Shown piece by piece: positions 1 to 8,389 of a stretch of 33,005 bases of DNA (the first letter of the stretch is position 1; each line of letters starts with the position of its first letter). The position numbers and the translations under genes were made by a program. Under the pieces are notes generated by a model. The model had not been told where the DNA came from, did no database searches, and saw only the letters and a list, made by a program, of their open reading frames with translations. This DNA is from Verrucomicrobiota bacterium (GTDB lineage: Bacteria; Verrucomicrobiota; Verrucomicrobiia; Chthoniobacterales; UBA10450): assembly GCA_003218475.1 (NCBI GenBank), contig QHNR01000048.1, positions 1 through 33,005 on the forward strand, read 5' to 3'.

Positions 1-120
1 ATTCCGCTCCGCCAAGCTATAGGTACAGCGGGCACCGGACTTACCACCGCCACTATCGCCATCATTATCACCACCACGATTGAGCTTACGTAATGTTGCC
101 TGGCGGCACGTTGAACCATT
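1..120 (-). CDS. Possible N-terminus of a secreted or membrane protein, cut by the window edge
   Basis: An open frame begins with ATG at 120 and runs off the left end. About 40 codons are visible. They read as a short basic N-terminus (MVQRAARQHYV) followed by a strongly hydrophobic stretch rich in V, I and M, then prolines, which is the shape of a signal peptide or membrane anchor. No family can be named from this piece. There is no convincing Shine-Dalgarno site. It lies 36 bp downstream of the broken DoxX gene on the same strand. Confidence 0.3.
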
Positions 121-155
121 GAAATCGTCACATGGGGATCCGGCAGAAAGCCTGA

Positions 156-590
156 TCAGCTTTTGGCCGTGGGTGATTTCTTGCGTTTGAGCACAGAATC
201 TACGGAAAATTTGCCAGCACTGGTGAAGATCAGAGCGATAAAAATAATCAAGTAAAGAGCTGCTCTAAGCCAGTCTTCGCCAAGTCGAACGCTCGTGTAG
301 AGGGCGTCAGCCATTCCCAATGCTGCGCTGGCTGCGACCAATCTTGTCAAAAGACCGCAGGCAATGAGAAACGCGCCGATTGATTCGTTGAACGTGATCC
401 ACAAAGCCAGACCGAAAGGGATTGGGAAACCCATCCTAGCCATCAATGGCGCTAATCCGACAGATGACAAAGATTTCCCGGCGTGAAAGGCCGACCATTA
501 CCAGCCGATCTTTTGCACGCCGAAAGTAGCAACGAGCAAAAGTCCGCCTCCACGTAAAATCAGCAATCCTAGATCCTTGTGTTCTCTCAT
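156..590 (-). pseudogene. DoxX family membrane protein, interrupted by an in-frame TAA
   Basis: The DoxX family consists of small four-helix inner-membrane proteins linked to quinol oxidase or redox functions. Read from ATG at 590, the frame gives MREHKDLGLLILRGGGLLLV and continues to QKIGW, then meets TAA at 498-500 (minus strand). It resumes in the same frame with WSAFHAGKSLSSVGLAPL and runs to a stop at 156. Without the TAA the product would be 144 aa, a normal DoxX length. The C-terminal part (from Met at 470) holds a pattern typical of DoxX: helices around ITFNESIGAFLIACGLLTRL and YLIIFIALIFTSAGKFSVD. A single substitution such as CAA to TAA would explain the break. The downstream piece could restart at internal Met codons, but it would lack the first helix. 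A sequencing error is possible. Confidence 0.72.
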
Positions 591-648
591 TGGCAACCAG
601 ACCCCAAGCAGGAAGAGCGAACGGATTCTGTGACGACTGTCAATTGCC

Positions 649-810
649 TCACCAAATCCAGAGCTTCGGAAATCGGTTGCCTAACATCCCGTGGTCGCTA
701 AAGAAGAAACTGATTCCCAGATAAACGCGGGTTAAAACAAAAAGCCATTGCCGTGAAGTGAAAACAGAAGTTCCTTCGACGACTTCAACGGGATTCAAAA
801 AAATCAGGGC
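649..810 (-). pseudogene. Fragment resembling the first helix of a DoxX/DoxD-like protein
   Basis: An open stretch without an ATG start lies between a TAG (811-813) and a TGA (649-651) on the minus strand. Its middle reads SRQWLFVLTRVYLGISFFFS, which resembles the first transmembrane helix of DoxX or thiosulfate:quinone oxidoreductase small-subunit proteins. The rest of such a protein is absent from this frame. The broken DoxX gene starts 59 bp further on. It may be a remnant of a second DoxX gene or of a longer ancestral gene. The assignment rests on the look of one helix and is tentative. The remaining sequence at 591-834 shows nothing else I can support. Confidence 0.3.
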
Positions 811-834
811 CTACACAAAATCGGCAAATTCTGT

Positions 835-1899
835 CTAGCCTTTCCTCTTCCTATTGATATCCGAAGAGTGTCTCGTGTGACGAAAGTGACGACGGTATTG
901 GCCGGGTGCGATTTTTAGTGTCCGCTGAAAGACGTTTCGCATCGAGTTGACGTTTCCGAAGCCGCATTCGCCTGCGATCGTTTCCATGCTGTTGTGACTT
1001 TCTTCCAATCGCCGGCGAGCTGCTTCGACGCGGAGATGCTCGACAAATTTTGCGGGCGTAGTCTTCATTTCTTTGGTGAAGACGCGCGCGAAATTGCGTG
1101 GACTCATCGCTACGCGTTCTGCCAGCAGCGGCACGGTGAGCGGTTTCTGCAAATTATCGAGCACCCACGCTTCCAATTCGCGCAACGGTTTTCGATCGGT
1201 CAGTTGCAGTGATAACGCGGCGCTGAACTGCGATTGGCCGCCGGGTCGCCGCAAATACAGCACCAGATTGCGCGCAACCTGCAGAGCGAGGCGCGAACCG
1301 TAATCTTCCTCGACCAACGCCAGCGCCAGATCCATTCCAGCTGTGACCCCGGCGGACGTATAAATATTTTCGTCACGGACAAATATTGGATCGGCATCGA
1401 CGCGCGCGCGCGGCGCGCGTTTGATCAAGGTCTGACACCAGTTCCAATGAGTCGTCGCGCGACGACCATCGAGTAAACCGGCGCGCGCCAGGAGCATTGC
1501 GCCAGTGCAAACCGAGCCGACTCGCCGGATTCGTCGAGCAATTCTTTTCAACCAGCGCACCGCTTCTGGATTCACTTCGTTCTGCTCGATCGCGTCGCCG
1601 CCGGCCACGAGCAGGGTGTCGATCTTTCCGCGCACTTCGCGAAAGGTCCTATCCGCGGTGATGCGCAGACCGCAGTTGGCAATCAGCGATCGACCGGAAG
1701 AAATGGTCGCCACTTCGACCGAATAAATCGGAGGCGATCCAAGATTCTCCCCGGTGTGTATTTCCGATGCCCGGGCGAAGACTTGAAGCGGTCCGACCAG
1801 GTCGAGAATCTCGACACCGGACCCCGCCACGAACACGATCCGCCGTGTCCCCGGTTCGAATGACGGTTTGTTATTCTTTAGTGCGCGTTTCGGTTTCAA
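835..1899 (-). CDS. GlxA-type transcriptional regulator: DJ-1/PfpI domain plus AraC HTH
   Basis: The protein has 354 aa. Residues about 18-215 form a DJ-1/PfpI (class I glutamine amidotransferase-like) domain with the nucleophile-elbow motif GSVCTGAMLLARAGLL (Cys131). Residues about 245-340 form an AraC-type double helix-turn-helix, including PLTVPLLAERVAMSPRNFAR and ETIAGECGFGNVNSMRNVF. This architecture is that of GlxA-family activators, which sense small molecules through the DJ-1 domain and bind DNA with the C-terminal part. The start is TTG at 1899, which overlaps the stop of the upstream gene (TTGA), so translational coupling is likely and no own ribosome site is seen. The preceding gene encodes a second DJ-1 domain protein, so the two probably work on the same signal or damage product. 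The ligand cannot be told from sequence. Confidence 0.93.
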   Translation of the reverse strand: MKPKRALKNNKPSFEPGTRRIVFVAGSGVEILDLVGPLQVFARASEIHTGENLGSPPIYSVEVATISSGRSLIANCGLRITADRTFREVRGKIDTLLVAGGDAIEQNEVNPEAVRWLKRIARRIRRVGSVCTGAMLLARAGLLDGRRATTHWNWCQTLIKRAPRARVDADPIFVRDENIYTSAGVTAGMDLALALVEEDYGSRLALQVARNLVLYLRRPGGQSQFSAALSLQLTDRKPLRELEAWVLDNLQKPLTVPLLAERVAMSPRNFARVFTKEMKTTPAKFVEHLRVEAARRRLEESHNSMETIAGECGFGNVNSMRNVFQRTLKIAPGQYRRHFRHTRHSSDINRKRKG

Positions 1900-2885
1900 T
1901 TGGAGGAGCCGGATACTGCCGATTGCGGCGCGACGGCCGTGATAAATTTATCCGGGGCTGCGTCGAAAGTTTTCTTGTCGTCTTCCGAGCAGAAATAATA
2001 AGTCGCGCCCTTAAAGACGGATTTGGGCGCAATCTTTGGATCAACATCCATTCCGCACACCGTGCAAAGCGGATGCTCAGCGGTGGACATAAGTGAAGTG
2101 GCGTAGGTCTGATTCGAATCGGGATTCATCCAGCCTTCTCCCTGATATTCCATGTTGTAAGCGGTCTTCTGTGCCACTTCGCGGCCGTAATAGCGTTCGA
2201 CCACGCGGAGCGCGAGATCGATTCCGGAAGAAAGACCACCGGCGGTTGCGAGATTTCCATTCTCGACGAAGCGGGCGCCGCGCTTGAGCTGAACGTCCGG
2301 AAATTGCATCGCGAAACGTCCAAATGCTCCGTGATAGGTGGTCGCGGATTTGCCGTTCAGCAGTCCGGTTTTTGCCAGAACAAATGCTCCTGTGCAAACC
2401 GACATCGTGACATCGGTGGTCTTCGAAGATTTTCTGATCCATTCCAACACCGCCGGGCTCGGTGCACTTTGAGCAGGAATGACAATCACCTTCGGCGGTG
2501 GAGCGTTTTGGATCGTGCAATCGGGAACGATCTGCATTCCGCCGCTGGTGCGGATCGGTTTCTTCGTTTCGGCCACCGTGTAGAGACGGAACGGTATTTC
2601 TTCGCTACCCGGGATCATGACGTCCTGGAAAACTTCCCACGGCCCGCAAAAATCGATTACGACCGCACCGTCGGAAATTAGAAAGGCGACCGGAATCTTG
2701 CCCTTGTCTGGCGGTCTTAGCGACGTTGTGTCGGTCGTGACTTCGTTCCGATTCGAGTGGTCATCTTTAACCGGACCTCCGGTTACGAATAATGCACTGA
2801 GCGCTAGCACACCCAGTGCAAGCAGGAAACCAAATCGAGTTAACCGGTAAACGAGCTCTATTCTATTCATCGTACGCGCATTCAT
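1896..2885 (-). CDS. Membrane-anchored DJ-1/PfpI protein with C-terminal YHS domain
   Basis: The N-terminus carries one hydrophobic helix (FGFLLALGVLALSALFV), so the main body is probably periplasmic or lipid-facing. Next comes a DJ-1/PfpI domain with the elbow MSVCTGAFVLAKTGLLNG, placing the nucleophilic Cys as in isocyanide hydratase-like members. The C-terminus is a YHS-type metal-binding domain (CTVCGMDVDP, then GATYYFCSEDDKKTFDAAPDKF), a module often found in metal-handling and redox proteins. The DJ-1 plus YHS fusion is unusual. The frame is open from Met at 2936; I prefer the Met at 2885 or 2870 because they sit closer to the membrane helix, but no ribosome site decides. The stop overlaps the TTG start of the GlxA-type regulator, so the two form an operon. 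Substrate unknown. Confidence 0.88.
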   Translation of the reverse strand: MNARTMNRIELVYRLTRFGFLLALGVLALSALFVTGGPVKDDHSNRNEVTTDTTSLRPPDKGKIPVAFLISDGAVVIDFCGPWEVFQDVMIPGSEEIPFRLYTVAETKKPIRTSGGMQIVPDCTIQNAPPPKVIVIPAQSAPSPAVLEWIRKSSKTTDVTMSVCTGAFVLAKTGLLNGKSATTYHGAFGRFAMQFPDVQLKRGARFVENGNLATAGGLSSGIDLALRVVERYYGREVAQKTAYNMEYQGEGWMNPDSNQTYATSLMSTAEHPLCTVCGMDVDPKIAPKSVFKGATYYFCSEDDKKTFDAAPDKFITAVAPQSAVSGSSN

Positions 2886-3040
2886 AATCCGATTTTCGGA
2901 TGACAGGTTCGTGGCAGCAATGACAACAATCATCATATTTCTGCCAACCGGCGGATGTTTAATCCAGCCGTTCTTAAGGAGCGCCGAGAAAACTCTTGTA
3001 TCACGTGACGCGATCGTTCAAGACTTCGGCCAATTGCAAG

Positions 3041-4255
3041 ATGAAGGTTGCCGCCTCGTTAATTTTGTGTCTCGCGTCACTCGCCCTCGCGGACGATTTC
3101 AAACTGATTAATGGGAAGGAATACAAAAACGTCACGGTAAGCCGGATTGAGCCTGACGGGATCGTGCTCAGAACTAAATCGGGAATTGCGAAGGTTTATT
3201 TCGTCGAGTTACCGAAAGACGTTCAGGAACATTTTCACAACAATGCCGCGAATGCTGCTGGACACTCTGCCAGTAAGGCGGCGTTTCAAAACCAGCAGGC
3301 AGAATTAGCAAGTCTTCCGCCGATTGAAGAAACCAAGGACAAAATTACGGAGGAAATCTGGCAATTTCGCTTGAAGACGCGACGGCTTTATAACGCCAGC
3401 AAGTTCGATGAACTCGAGGCTCTGGCTAGCCAAATACGTAGCGAACGCGGACGCTTTGGTAATGGCTCGTGGAAAATAGTTCAATTTTACGAATCACTCG
3501 GCTGTCGATCGGACGAGCCGGAAGGCATGTGGCAGCTCCACGCGCGTATTCACGAAAATTGGGATACTGCCAAGCCGCGTTCGATCACAGCACACGTAGC
3601 TCACGCAGACTTCCTTACCCAATACGCATGGCGCGCTCGCGGAAGCGGCTTCGCCAATACAGTAACAAAAGAGGGCTGGCGTTTGTTCAGCGAACGGCTG
3701 GCAAAAGCGAAAGAGCTCCTCGATAAATCGGCCGACTTCGAACCAAAGTGCCCAGTGTGGTGGCGTGTGCGTATGACGGTCGCGCGAGGGCAGGGATGGA
3801 GCTGGGACGATTACGAAAAACTTTTCCAGGATGCGAAAACGTTCGAACCCGCGTTTTGGGGTTATGATGTCGCTAAGGCCACGTACCTTTTGCCCAGATG
3901 GCACGGACAGCCGGGAGAGTGGGAGTACGCGCTCACCCTGGAGGATAACAGACCAAATGGTCTTGGATTGGAAACATATGCGCGGGTCGTCTACGCATTA
4001 AACGGTTATTACAAGAATATATTTCGTGAAACGCACGCTTCCTGGCCTCAAGCCCGTGAGGGCTTCGAGTTGATACGGCAGAGATATCCAGATTCCCTGG
4101 AGCTTTTAAGCGGCTATTGCCGGCTGGCTTGCTTAGCCGAGGACCGTGTTGTAGCGCGAAAACTTTTCGATCAGCTTGGTGGACGAATGATCGCTAATAT
4201 TTGGGGCGATCAAAAGGATTTCCAGAATTATCGTAATTGGGCTTACAGCCGCTAG
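3041..4255 (+). CDS. Secreted DUF4034 domain protein
   Basis: The frame is open from 2996, but the Met at 3041 begins a clear signal peptide (MKVAASLILCLASLALADDF), so I place the start there, giving 404 aa. Mature residues about 20-75 (KLINGKEYKNVTVSRIEPDG and following, ending in YFVELPKDVQEHF) form a small beta-rich domain common at the N-terminus of verrucomicrobial secreted proteins. The rest is a helical DUF4034 region, marked by YAWRARGSGFANTV, LAKAKELLDKSADF and a late LIRQRYPDSLELLSGYCRLA that resembles TPR packing. DUF4034 has no known function. The gene stands alone between a minus-strand operon and a convergent minus-strand gene. Likely periplasmic or cell-surface. Confidence 0.87.
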   Translation: MKVAASLILCLASLALADDFKLINGKEYKNVTVSRIEPDGIVLRTKSGIAKVYFVELPKDVQEHFHNNAANAAGHSASKAAFQNQQAELASLPPIEETKDKITEEIWQFRLKTRRLYNASKFDELEALASQIRSERGRFGNGSWKIVQFYESLGCRSDEPEGMWQLHARIHENWDTAKPRSITAHVAHADFLTQYAWRARGSGFANTVTKEGWRLFSERLAKAKELLDKSADFEPKCPVWWRVRMTVARGQGWSWDDYEKLFQDAKTFEPAFWGYDVAKATYLLPRWHGQPGEWEYALTLEDNRPNGLGLETYARVVYALNGYYKNIFRETHASWPQAREGFELIRQRYPDSLELLSGYCRLACLAEDRVVARKLFDQLGGRMIANIWGDQKDFQNYRNWAYSR

Positions 4256-4308
4256 GAAGCCGCTCCGCTCCCAGTCAGCAACTGACCGCTGATCAACAAC
4301 CGCTGATT

Positions 4309-4773
4309 TTACCGCTTATCGTAAACGGCGACGTTCTTGAACTTTTTTCCGTTCGGAGTCGTTCCAGTGATATTGGCAGTACGATTCTTTCCATCAGCGG
4401 AGACGACAGTCCGACTCGCCACAGTGACTTTCCCGCCTTTCTTAATGGTTACCTCCAATGTTCGATCATCGACTTTTCGATAGGAGCGAGTGTCTGCGTT
4501 CGGGTCGCCGGTAACAGGATAATCCTTCCCGTCGAACTTGCCCGACCACTCGACGTGCATGGGCTTACCGTTCGCGTCAATGCCGTCACCTGTTCCTTTT
4601 ATGTTCCCGAGCCTGTCTTTGAAGGTAATGGTGGTGAACTTTGCTGTCCCGGGTGTGATTTTCGATTTTGCCTCGTTCAGCTTCCAAGCGCCCATAAGTG
4701 GATCGGCGGCGAAACACAGCGTCCCTCGCAAGAAGCAAAATGCCAGAGTTAGTCCAAGAGCTTTCGTTTTCAT
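4309..4773 (-). CDS. Secreted small beta-rich (lipocalin-like) protein
   Basis: The open frame reaches back to 4851, but Met at 4773 begins a signal peptide (MKTKALGLTLAFCFLRGTLC FAADP region), so this start is chosen, giving 154 aa. The mature part opens with PLMGAWKLNEAKSKITPG and contains alternating polar and hydrophobic strands such as YRKVDDRTLEVTIKKGGKVT and GKNRTANITGTTPNGKKF. This matches a widespread family of short exported proteins beginning D-P-x-x-G-x-W-K-L-N, often described as lipocalin-like. Function unknown; it probably binds a small ligand or acts in the envelope. It is convergent with the DUF4034 gene (53 bp gap) and divergent from the alcohol dehydrogenase. Confidence 0.82.
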   Translation of the reverse strand: MKTKALGLTLAFCFLRGTLCFAADPLMGAWKLNEAKSKITPGTAKFTTITFKDRLGNIKGTGDGIDANGKPMHVEWSGKFDGKDYPVTGDPNADTRSYRKVDDRTLEVTIKKGGKVTVASRTVVSADGKNRTANITGTTPNGKKFKNVAVYDKR

Positions 4774-4922
4774 GTGGCCATCGAGACAGGAGTTCGATGG
4801 AGCGTCAATATTTTTCCAAGTTAACGGCAGCCGCTCGTGGTTGAGATCCAAAATCTTCTCTGAGAAATTCTGTGTAACTGGATTCGACTTTGCTCACCGC
4901 GGTGTCGGTGTAATCTGCAGCC

Positions 4923-5951
4923 ATGGCTAAAACAATGCGCGCAGTCCAGGTTCCGCGTGGTGGCGGGCCGTTGGAGTTGGTTGAACGAGATATTCCCGAG
5001 CCGCAACCGGGATGGGTGCGGGTCAAGGTCGATGCGTGCGGCGTTTGTCACAGTGATTCATTCGTCAAGGAAGGACTCTGGCCAGGTATTCAATATCCGC
5101 GCGTGCCGGGACACGAGGTGATTGGAGTTGTCGATCTTGCCGGCGAACGAGTGAAGCCATGGAAAGATGGTCAGCGCGTCGGGGTCGGCTGGCACGGCGG
5201 GAATTGCGGTTATTGCGATCACTGCCGGCGCGGCGAGTTCTTTGCGTGCGAAGTCGCGCTCTTGACGACCGGGATCTCTTTCGACGGTGGTTACGCGGAA
5301 TACATGGTTGCGCCAGCGGAAGCGCTGGCCCGCGTGCCTGACGGATTATCTGCGCTCGATGGTGCGCCACTGATGTGCGCGGGCGTGACGACTTTCAACG
5401 CGCTGCGAAACAGCGGGGTAAGAGGCGGCGATGTTGTTGCAGTGCTCGGGATTGGAGGGCTCGGTCATCTGGGCGTGCAGTTCGCAGCGAAGATGGGATT
5501 CAAAACGGTGGCGATCGCGCGCGGGAAAGACAAGGAAGCATTCGCCAAACAACTCGGCGCACACCACTACATCGACAGCCAGGCATCCGATCCGGCGGCG
5601 GAACTGAACAAGCTCGGCAGCGCGAACGTTGTAATCGCGACCGTAACGAATGCCGATGCGATGGCAGCGGTGCTCGGCGGGCTTGCGCCCAACGGCGTGC
5701 TCATGGTGATCGGTGCAGCTGGTCCGCTTTCCGTTGATCCGATTCTGCTCCTTAGTGGTTGCCGCTCCGTCAAAGGCTGGTACTCCGGAACCTCGATCGA
5801 TTCACAAGACACGCTAAACTTCAGCACGTTGAATGCCGTGCGCTCGATGAACGAAGTTTTTCCGCTGGAACGAGCCGCCGAGGCTTACGACCGTATGATG
5901 AGCGGCAAGGCGCGGTTTCGCGTCGTTCTGCAAATCGGCCAGAAAGGCTAG
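4923..5951 (+). CDS. Zinc-dependent alcohol dehydrogenase (MDR superfamily)
   Basis: The protein has 342 aa, standard for the family. Catalytic zinc ligands are visible: Cys42 in ACGVCHSD, His64 in VPGHEVIG, and Cys152 in PLMCAGVTTFNAL. The structural zinc lobe has its four cysteines at about residues 95, 98, 101 and 109 (GGNCGYCDHCRRGEFFACE). The NAD(P)-binding Rossmann motif is GIGGLGHLGVQFAAKMG at 176-192. It should oxidise alcohols or reduce aldehydes in the cytoplasm with NAD(P)H; the pattern resembles AdhA/AdhP-like bacterial enzymes, but the substrate cannot be read from sequence. The gene is intact, unlike the following three loci. It is divergent from the lipocalin-like gene, with 149 bp between the two starts. 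Confidence 0.95.
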   Translation: MAKTMRAVQVPRGGGPLELVERDIPEPQPGWVRVKVDACGVCHSDSFVKEGLWPGIQYPRVPGHEVIGVVDLAGERVKPWKDGQRVGVGWHGGNCGYCDHCRRGEFFACEVALLTTGISFDGGYAEYMVAPAEALARVPDGLSALDGAPLMCAGVTTFNALRNSGVRGGDVVAVLGIGGLGHLGVQFAAKMGFKTVAIARGKDKEAFAKQLGAHHYIDSQASDPAAELNKLGSANVVIATVTNADAMAAVLGGLAPNGVLMVIGAAGPLSVDPILLLSGCRSVKGWYSGTSIDSQDTLNFSTLNAVRSMNEVFPLERAAEAYDRMMSGKARFRVVLQIGQKG

Positions 5952-6006
5952 AGCCAGGAGTCAGAATCAGTGATAAACAAAAACATCCGTTCATTCGGAT
6001 GCCTGT

Positions 6007-6583
6007 TCACACAAGCCGCTGGAAAAGAATGAAGCTGATCACGATGGTTTGGACGAGAAAGAAAATGGCATAGAACTGGTGATAACGTTCGTTCCGCGTG
6101 ATGGCAGCCGTCATCATCCCACTGAAATAGACCACAGTGCTGATGATGTATGGCGTTCCTAATGCAAAAAATGCGGGACACCTTTGAGCAACGTGTCAGC
6201 GATATCAACCACGGTAAACATGCTGAAAATCACGAAGAAGACGCGATGGTTTTCATAGTAATGGGTTTTGTAATCGACTGATTCGTCGATGCTGCCTTCC
6301 CGCGGAAAAGAAGCATCGAAGCGAGAAACAAAATCGTGGGTGAGATGAGAACGAAGACGAACAGGTAAAACGTCCATTCTTGCTGGTTGCGCCACCGACA
6401 GAAAATCCACCACGCTATGACGAGATAAATAAAGAGGTTCGCAATCCAAATAACGTGCACCCAATAAATGCGGCGGTGCATCCGCGCCTGCAGCATTTCG
6501 CCGACACCAGCCAGCACGCGTGTCATGCCCAAAGCCAGAATGATTGAGATAAGAACGGAGATATACTCGAACGCATTCATCAT
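6007..6583 (-). pseudogene. Polytopic membrane protein of unknown function, two frameshifts
   Basis: Three consecutive frames together spell one membrane protein. From ATG at 6583 the first frame reads MMNAFEYISVLISIILALGM and continues through several helices to ILFLASMLLF near 6300. The sequence then makes sense one frame over: REGSIDESVDYKTHYYENHR, FFVIFSMFTVVDIADTLLKGVP, ending near 6172. A third frame completes it: AFFALGTPYIISTVVYFSGM, then YAIFFLVQTIVISFI and a stop at 6007-6009. Each shift fits loss of one base, the first in or near the CTTTTCCGCGGG run and the second near CCCGCATTTTTT. The repaired product would be about 190 aa with about six helices. I know the type as an uncharacterised family in soil bacteria. 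Either a pseudogene or two indel errors. Confidence 0.72.
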
Positions 6584-6678
6584 TTGGAAATGTTCGCCAC
6601 AGCGAATCCGTCCGAAGGCGGATTTGATGTAAGAGGCTTAATGTTTGATGTAAGCATGAATTCGCGACCATAATCAAA

Positions 6679-6783
6679 ATGAAATCGCAGTACGATGTCG
6701 TAATCCTGGGAGCTGGACACCCGCTTTCGCCAAGGCTTCGGCGTGGCCAGCAACGGCTTGTCGCGTCACACTGAATCGCTCTG
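6679..6783 (+). pseudogene. Remnant N-terminus of a second FAD oxidoreductase, with a palindromic insert
   Basis: ATG at 6679 opens MKSQYDVVILGAGH, which differs by one residue from the first 14 residues of the next gene (MKSRYDVVILGAGH at 6784) while many third codon positions differ. It is therefore a diverged paralogue, not a recent copy. Right after GAGH comes a 31-bp GC-rich palindrome-like block (6721-6751). The expected continuation, AACGGCTTG coding N-G-L, then resumes, with one base missing before GCG. The frame stops at a TGA (6772-6774) shortly before the next ATG. Only about 20 codons of the paralogue survive. The Rossmann dinucleotide motif GxGxxG is what is left. Confidence 0.6.
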
Positions 6784-8382
6784 ATGAAATCTCGATATGA
6801 TGTTGTGATTTTGGGAGCGGGACACAACGGACTCGTGGCCGCGTCTTATCTGGGAGGCGCTGGGTTGAGCGTGCTATTGCTGTAGAAAAATGATTACATC
6901 GGCGGAGCGACCACTTCGCAGAGAGTGTTTCCCGATTTCGACGCGCGGCTTTCGCGGTATGCGTATCTGGTGAGTTTGCTTCCGCAGAAAATCATCCGCG
7001 ACCTCGGCCTGAATCTCGAGCTGCGCAGACGCGCGATTGCGTCGTGTACGCCGTACGTGAGCCATGGCCAGCATGGCGCACTGGTTTTGAGCAACCTCGA
7101 TGAAGAGGTGAGCCGTAAATCGATTGTCGATCTGACTGGAAGCGAAACCGAGTTCGAGCGGATGAAAAATTTCTACAATCTATCGCGCGTTTTTGCGGAG
7201 CAGGTTTGGGACTCGATGCTCGAGCCGCTCCTTGCGAAAGACGAAATGGCGGGCCGGTTTAAGGATAATGAAATCTCCCGCGAGGCATGGCGCAGTTTGG
7301 TTGAGGAACCGCTCGGGAACGCGATCGAGCGTTATTTCCGAAACGATCTCGTGCGCGGCCTTGTTTTCACCGATGCGAAGATTGGCGTGTTCACGTATCC
7401 GCACGATCCGTCGCTCGTGCAGAACCGCTGTTTCCTTTATCACCTCATTGGAAATAAGACAGGCGAATGGAAGGTGCCGGTCGGCGGGATGGGCGCGGTG
7501 TCATCCGAGTTGGAACAGACGGCGCGTAAAGCTGGCGCCGAAATTTTAACGAACGTCAATGTGCACGCGTTGAACGTGACGGGGAAAACGCGCAGCGTCG
7601 AATTTCGCGTCGATGGTAAACTCGAGACGGTCGACGCGCGATTTTTACTCGTGAACTTCGGCCGAAACGTGCTCGCAAGATTTACAGGTCGATTATTTCA
7701 GCCGGATCGCACTGATGAAGGCTCTGTGTTCAAGATGAACATGCTTTTGTGCCGATTGCCGCAACTGAAGGCGAAAAAATATCTGGCCACTGAGGCCTTT
7801 TGCGGGACCTTTCGCAGCGACGAAGGCTATGAGCAAATGAATGCCAGTTACGACCAGGCGTCTGGAGGCCGGTTGCCGGAGAACACGCCGTGCGAGATGT
7901 ATTGCCACACGCTGACCGACGAGAGCATTCTCGCGCCGGACCTGCATGAGCGGGGATTTCACACGATGACGTTGTTCGGACTCGATTCGCCGTGGAGCTT
8001 ATTCGCGAGAGACAATGCGAACATGCGGCGCGAAGCGGAGAAAAGATTCCTGGCGAGTATTAACCAGTGGCTGGAACAACCCATTGAAGATTGTCTCGCT
8101 GTGGCGCGTGATGGCCGTCGCTGCATCGAAAGTAAAAGCCCGGTCGATATCGAGGACGCGCTGGGAATGTATCATGGGAACATCTTTCAAAACGCGCCGA
8201 CGTTTCCTTTTGCCGCGCGCAAAGAGCAGGTCGGCACCTGGGGCGTAGAGACTGAATTCGAAAATGTGTTCCTCTGCGGATCGAGCGCGCTACGCGGCGG
8301 CGCCGTTAGTGGGATTCCAGGTCATAACGCGGCGATGAAAGTCTTAGAAGCGATTAACAAAGCGCCGAAGACCGAACGCTGA
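6784..8382 (+). pseudogene. Phytoene-desaturase-like FAD oxidoreductase, in-frame TAG at codon 34
   Basis: The natural start is ATG at 6784: MKSRYDVVILGAGHNGLVAA is a classic FAD-binding Rossmann start. After LSVLLL the frame meets TAG at 6883-6885, then continues KNDYIGGATTSQRVFPDFDA without further stops to 8382. In this family the position is Glu (LLLEKND-type), the acidic residue that binds the FAD ribose, so GAG to TAG is the simplest explanation. Repaired length is about 532 aa, typical for PYROXD2/CrtI-like proteins. The C-terminus keeps the family's FLCGSSALRGGAVSGIPGHN motif. A restart at Met 6925 would lack the FAD site and is unlikely to work. The substrate could be a carotenoid-like or other polyene lipid, but this is a guess. 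Confidence 0.82.
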
Positions 8383-8389
8383 ATATCCA

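Noticed and set aside
6159-6827. 222-aa minus-strand ORF taken as one gene
   Set aside because: Its N-terminal part is antisense to the oxidoreductase starts, and only its C-terminus matches the frameshifted membrane protein.
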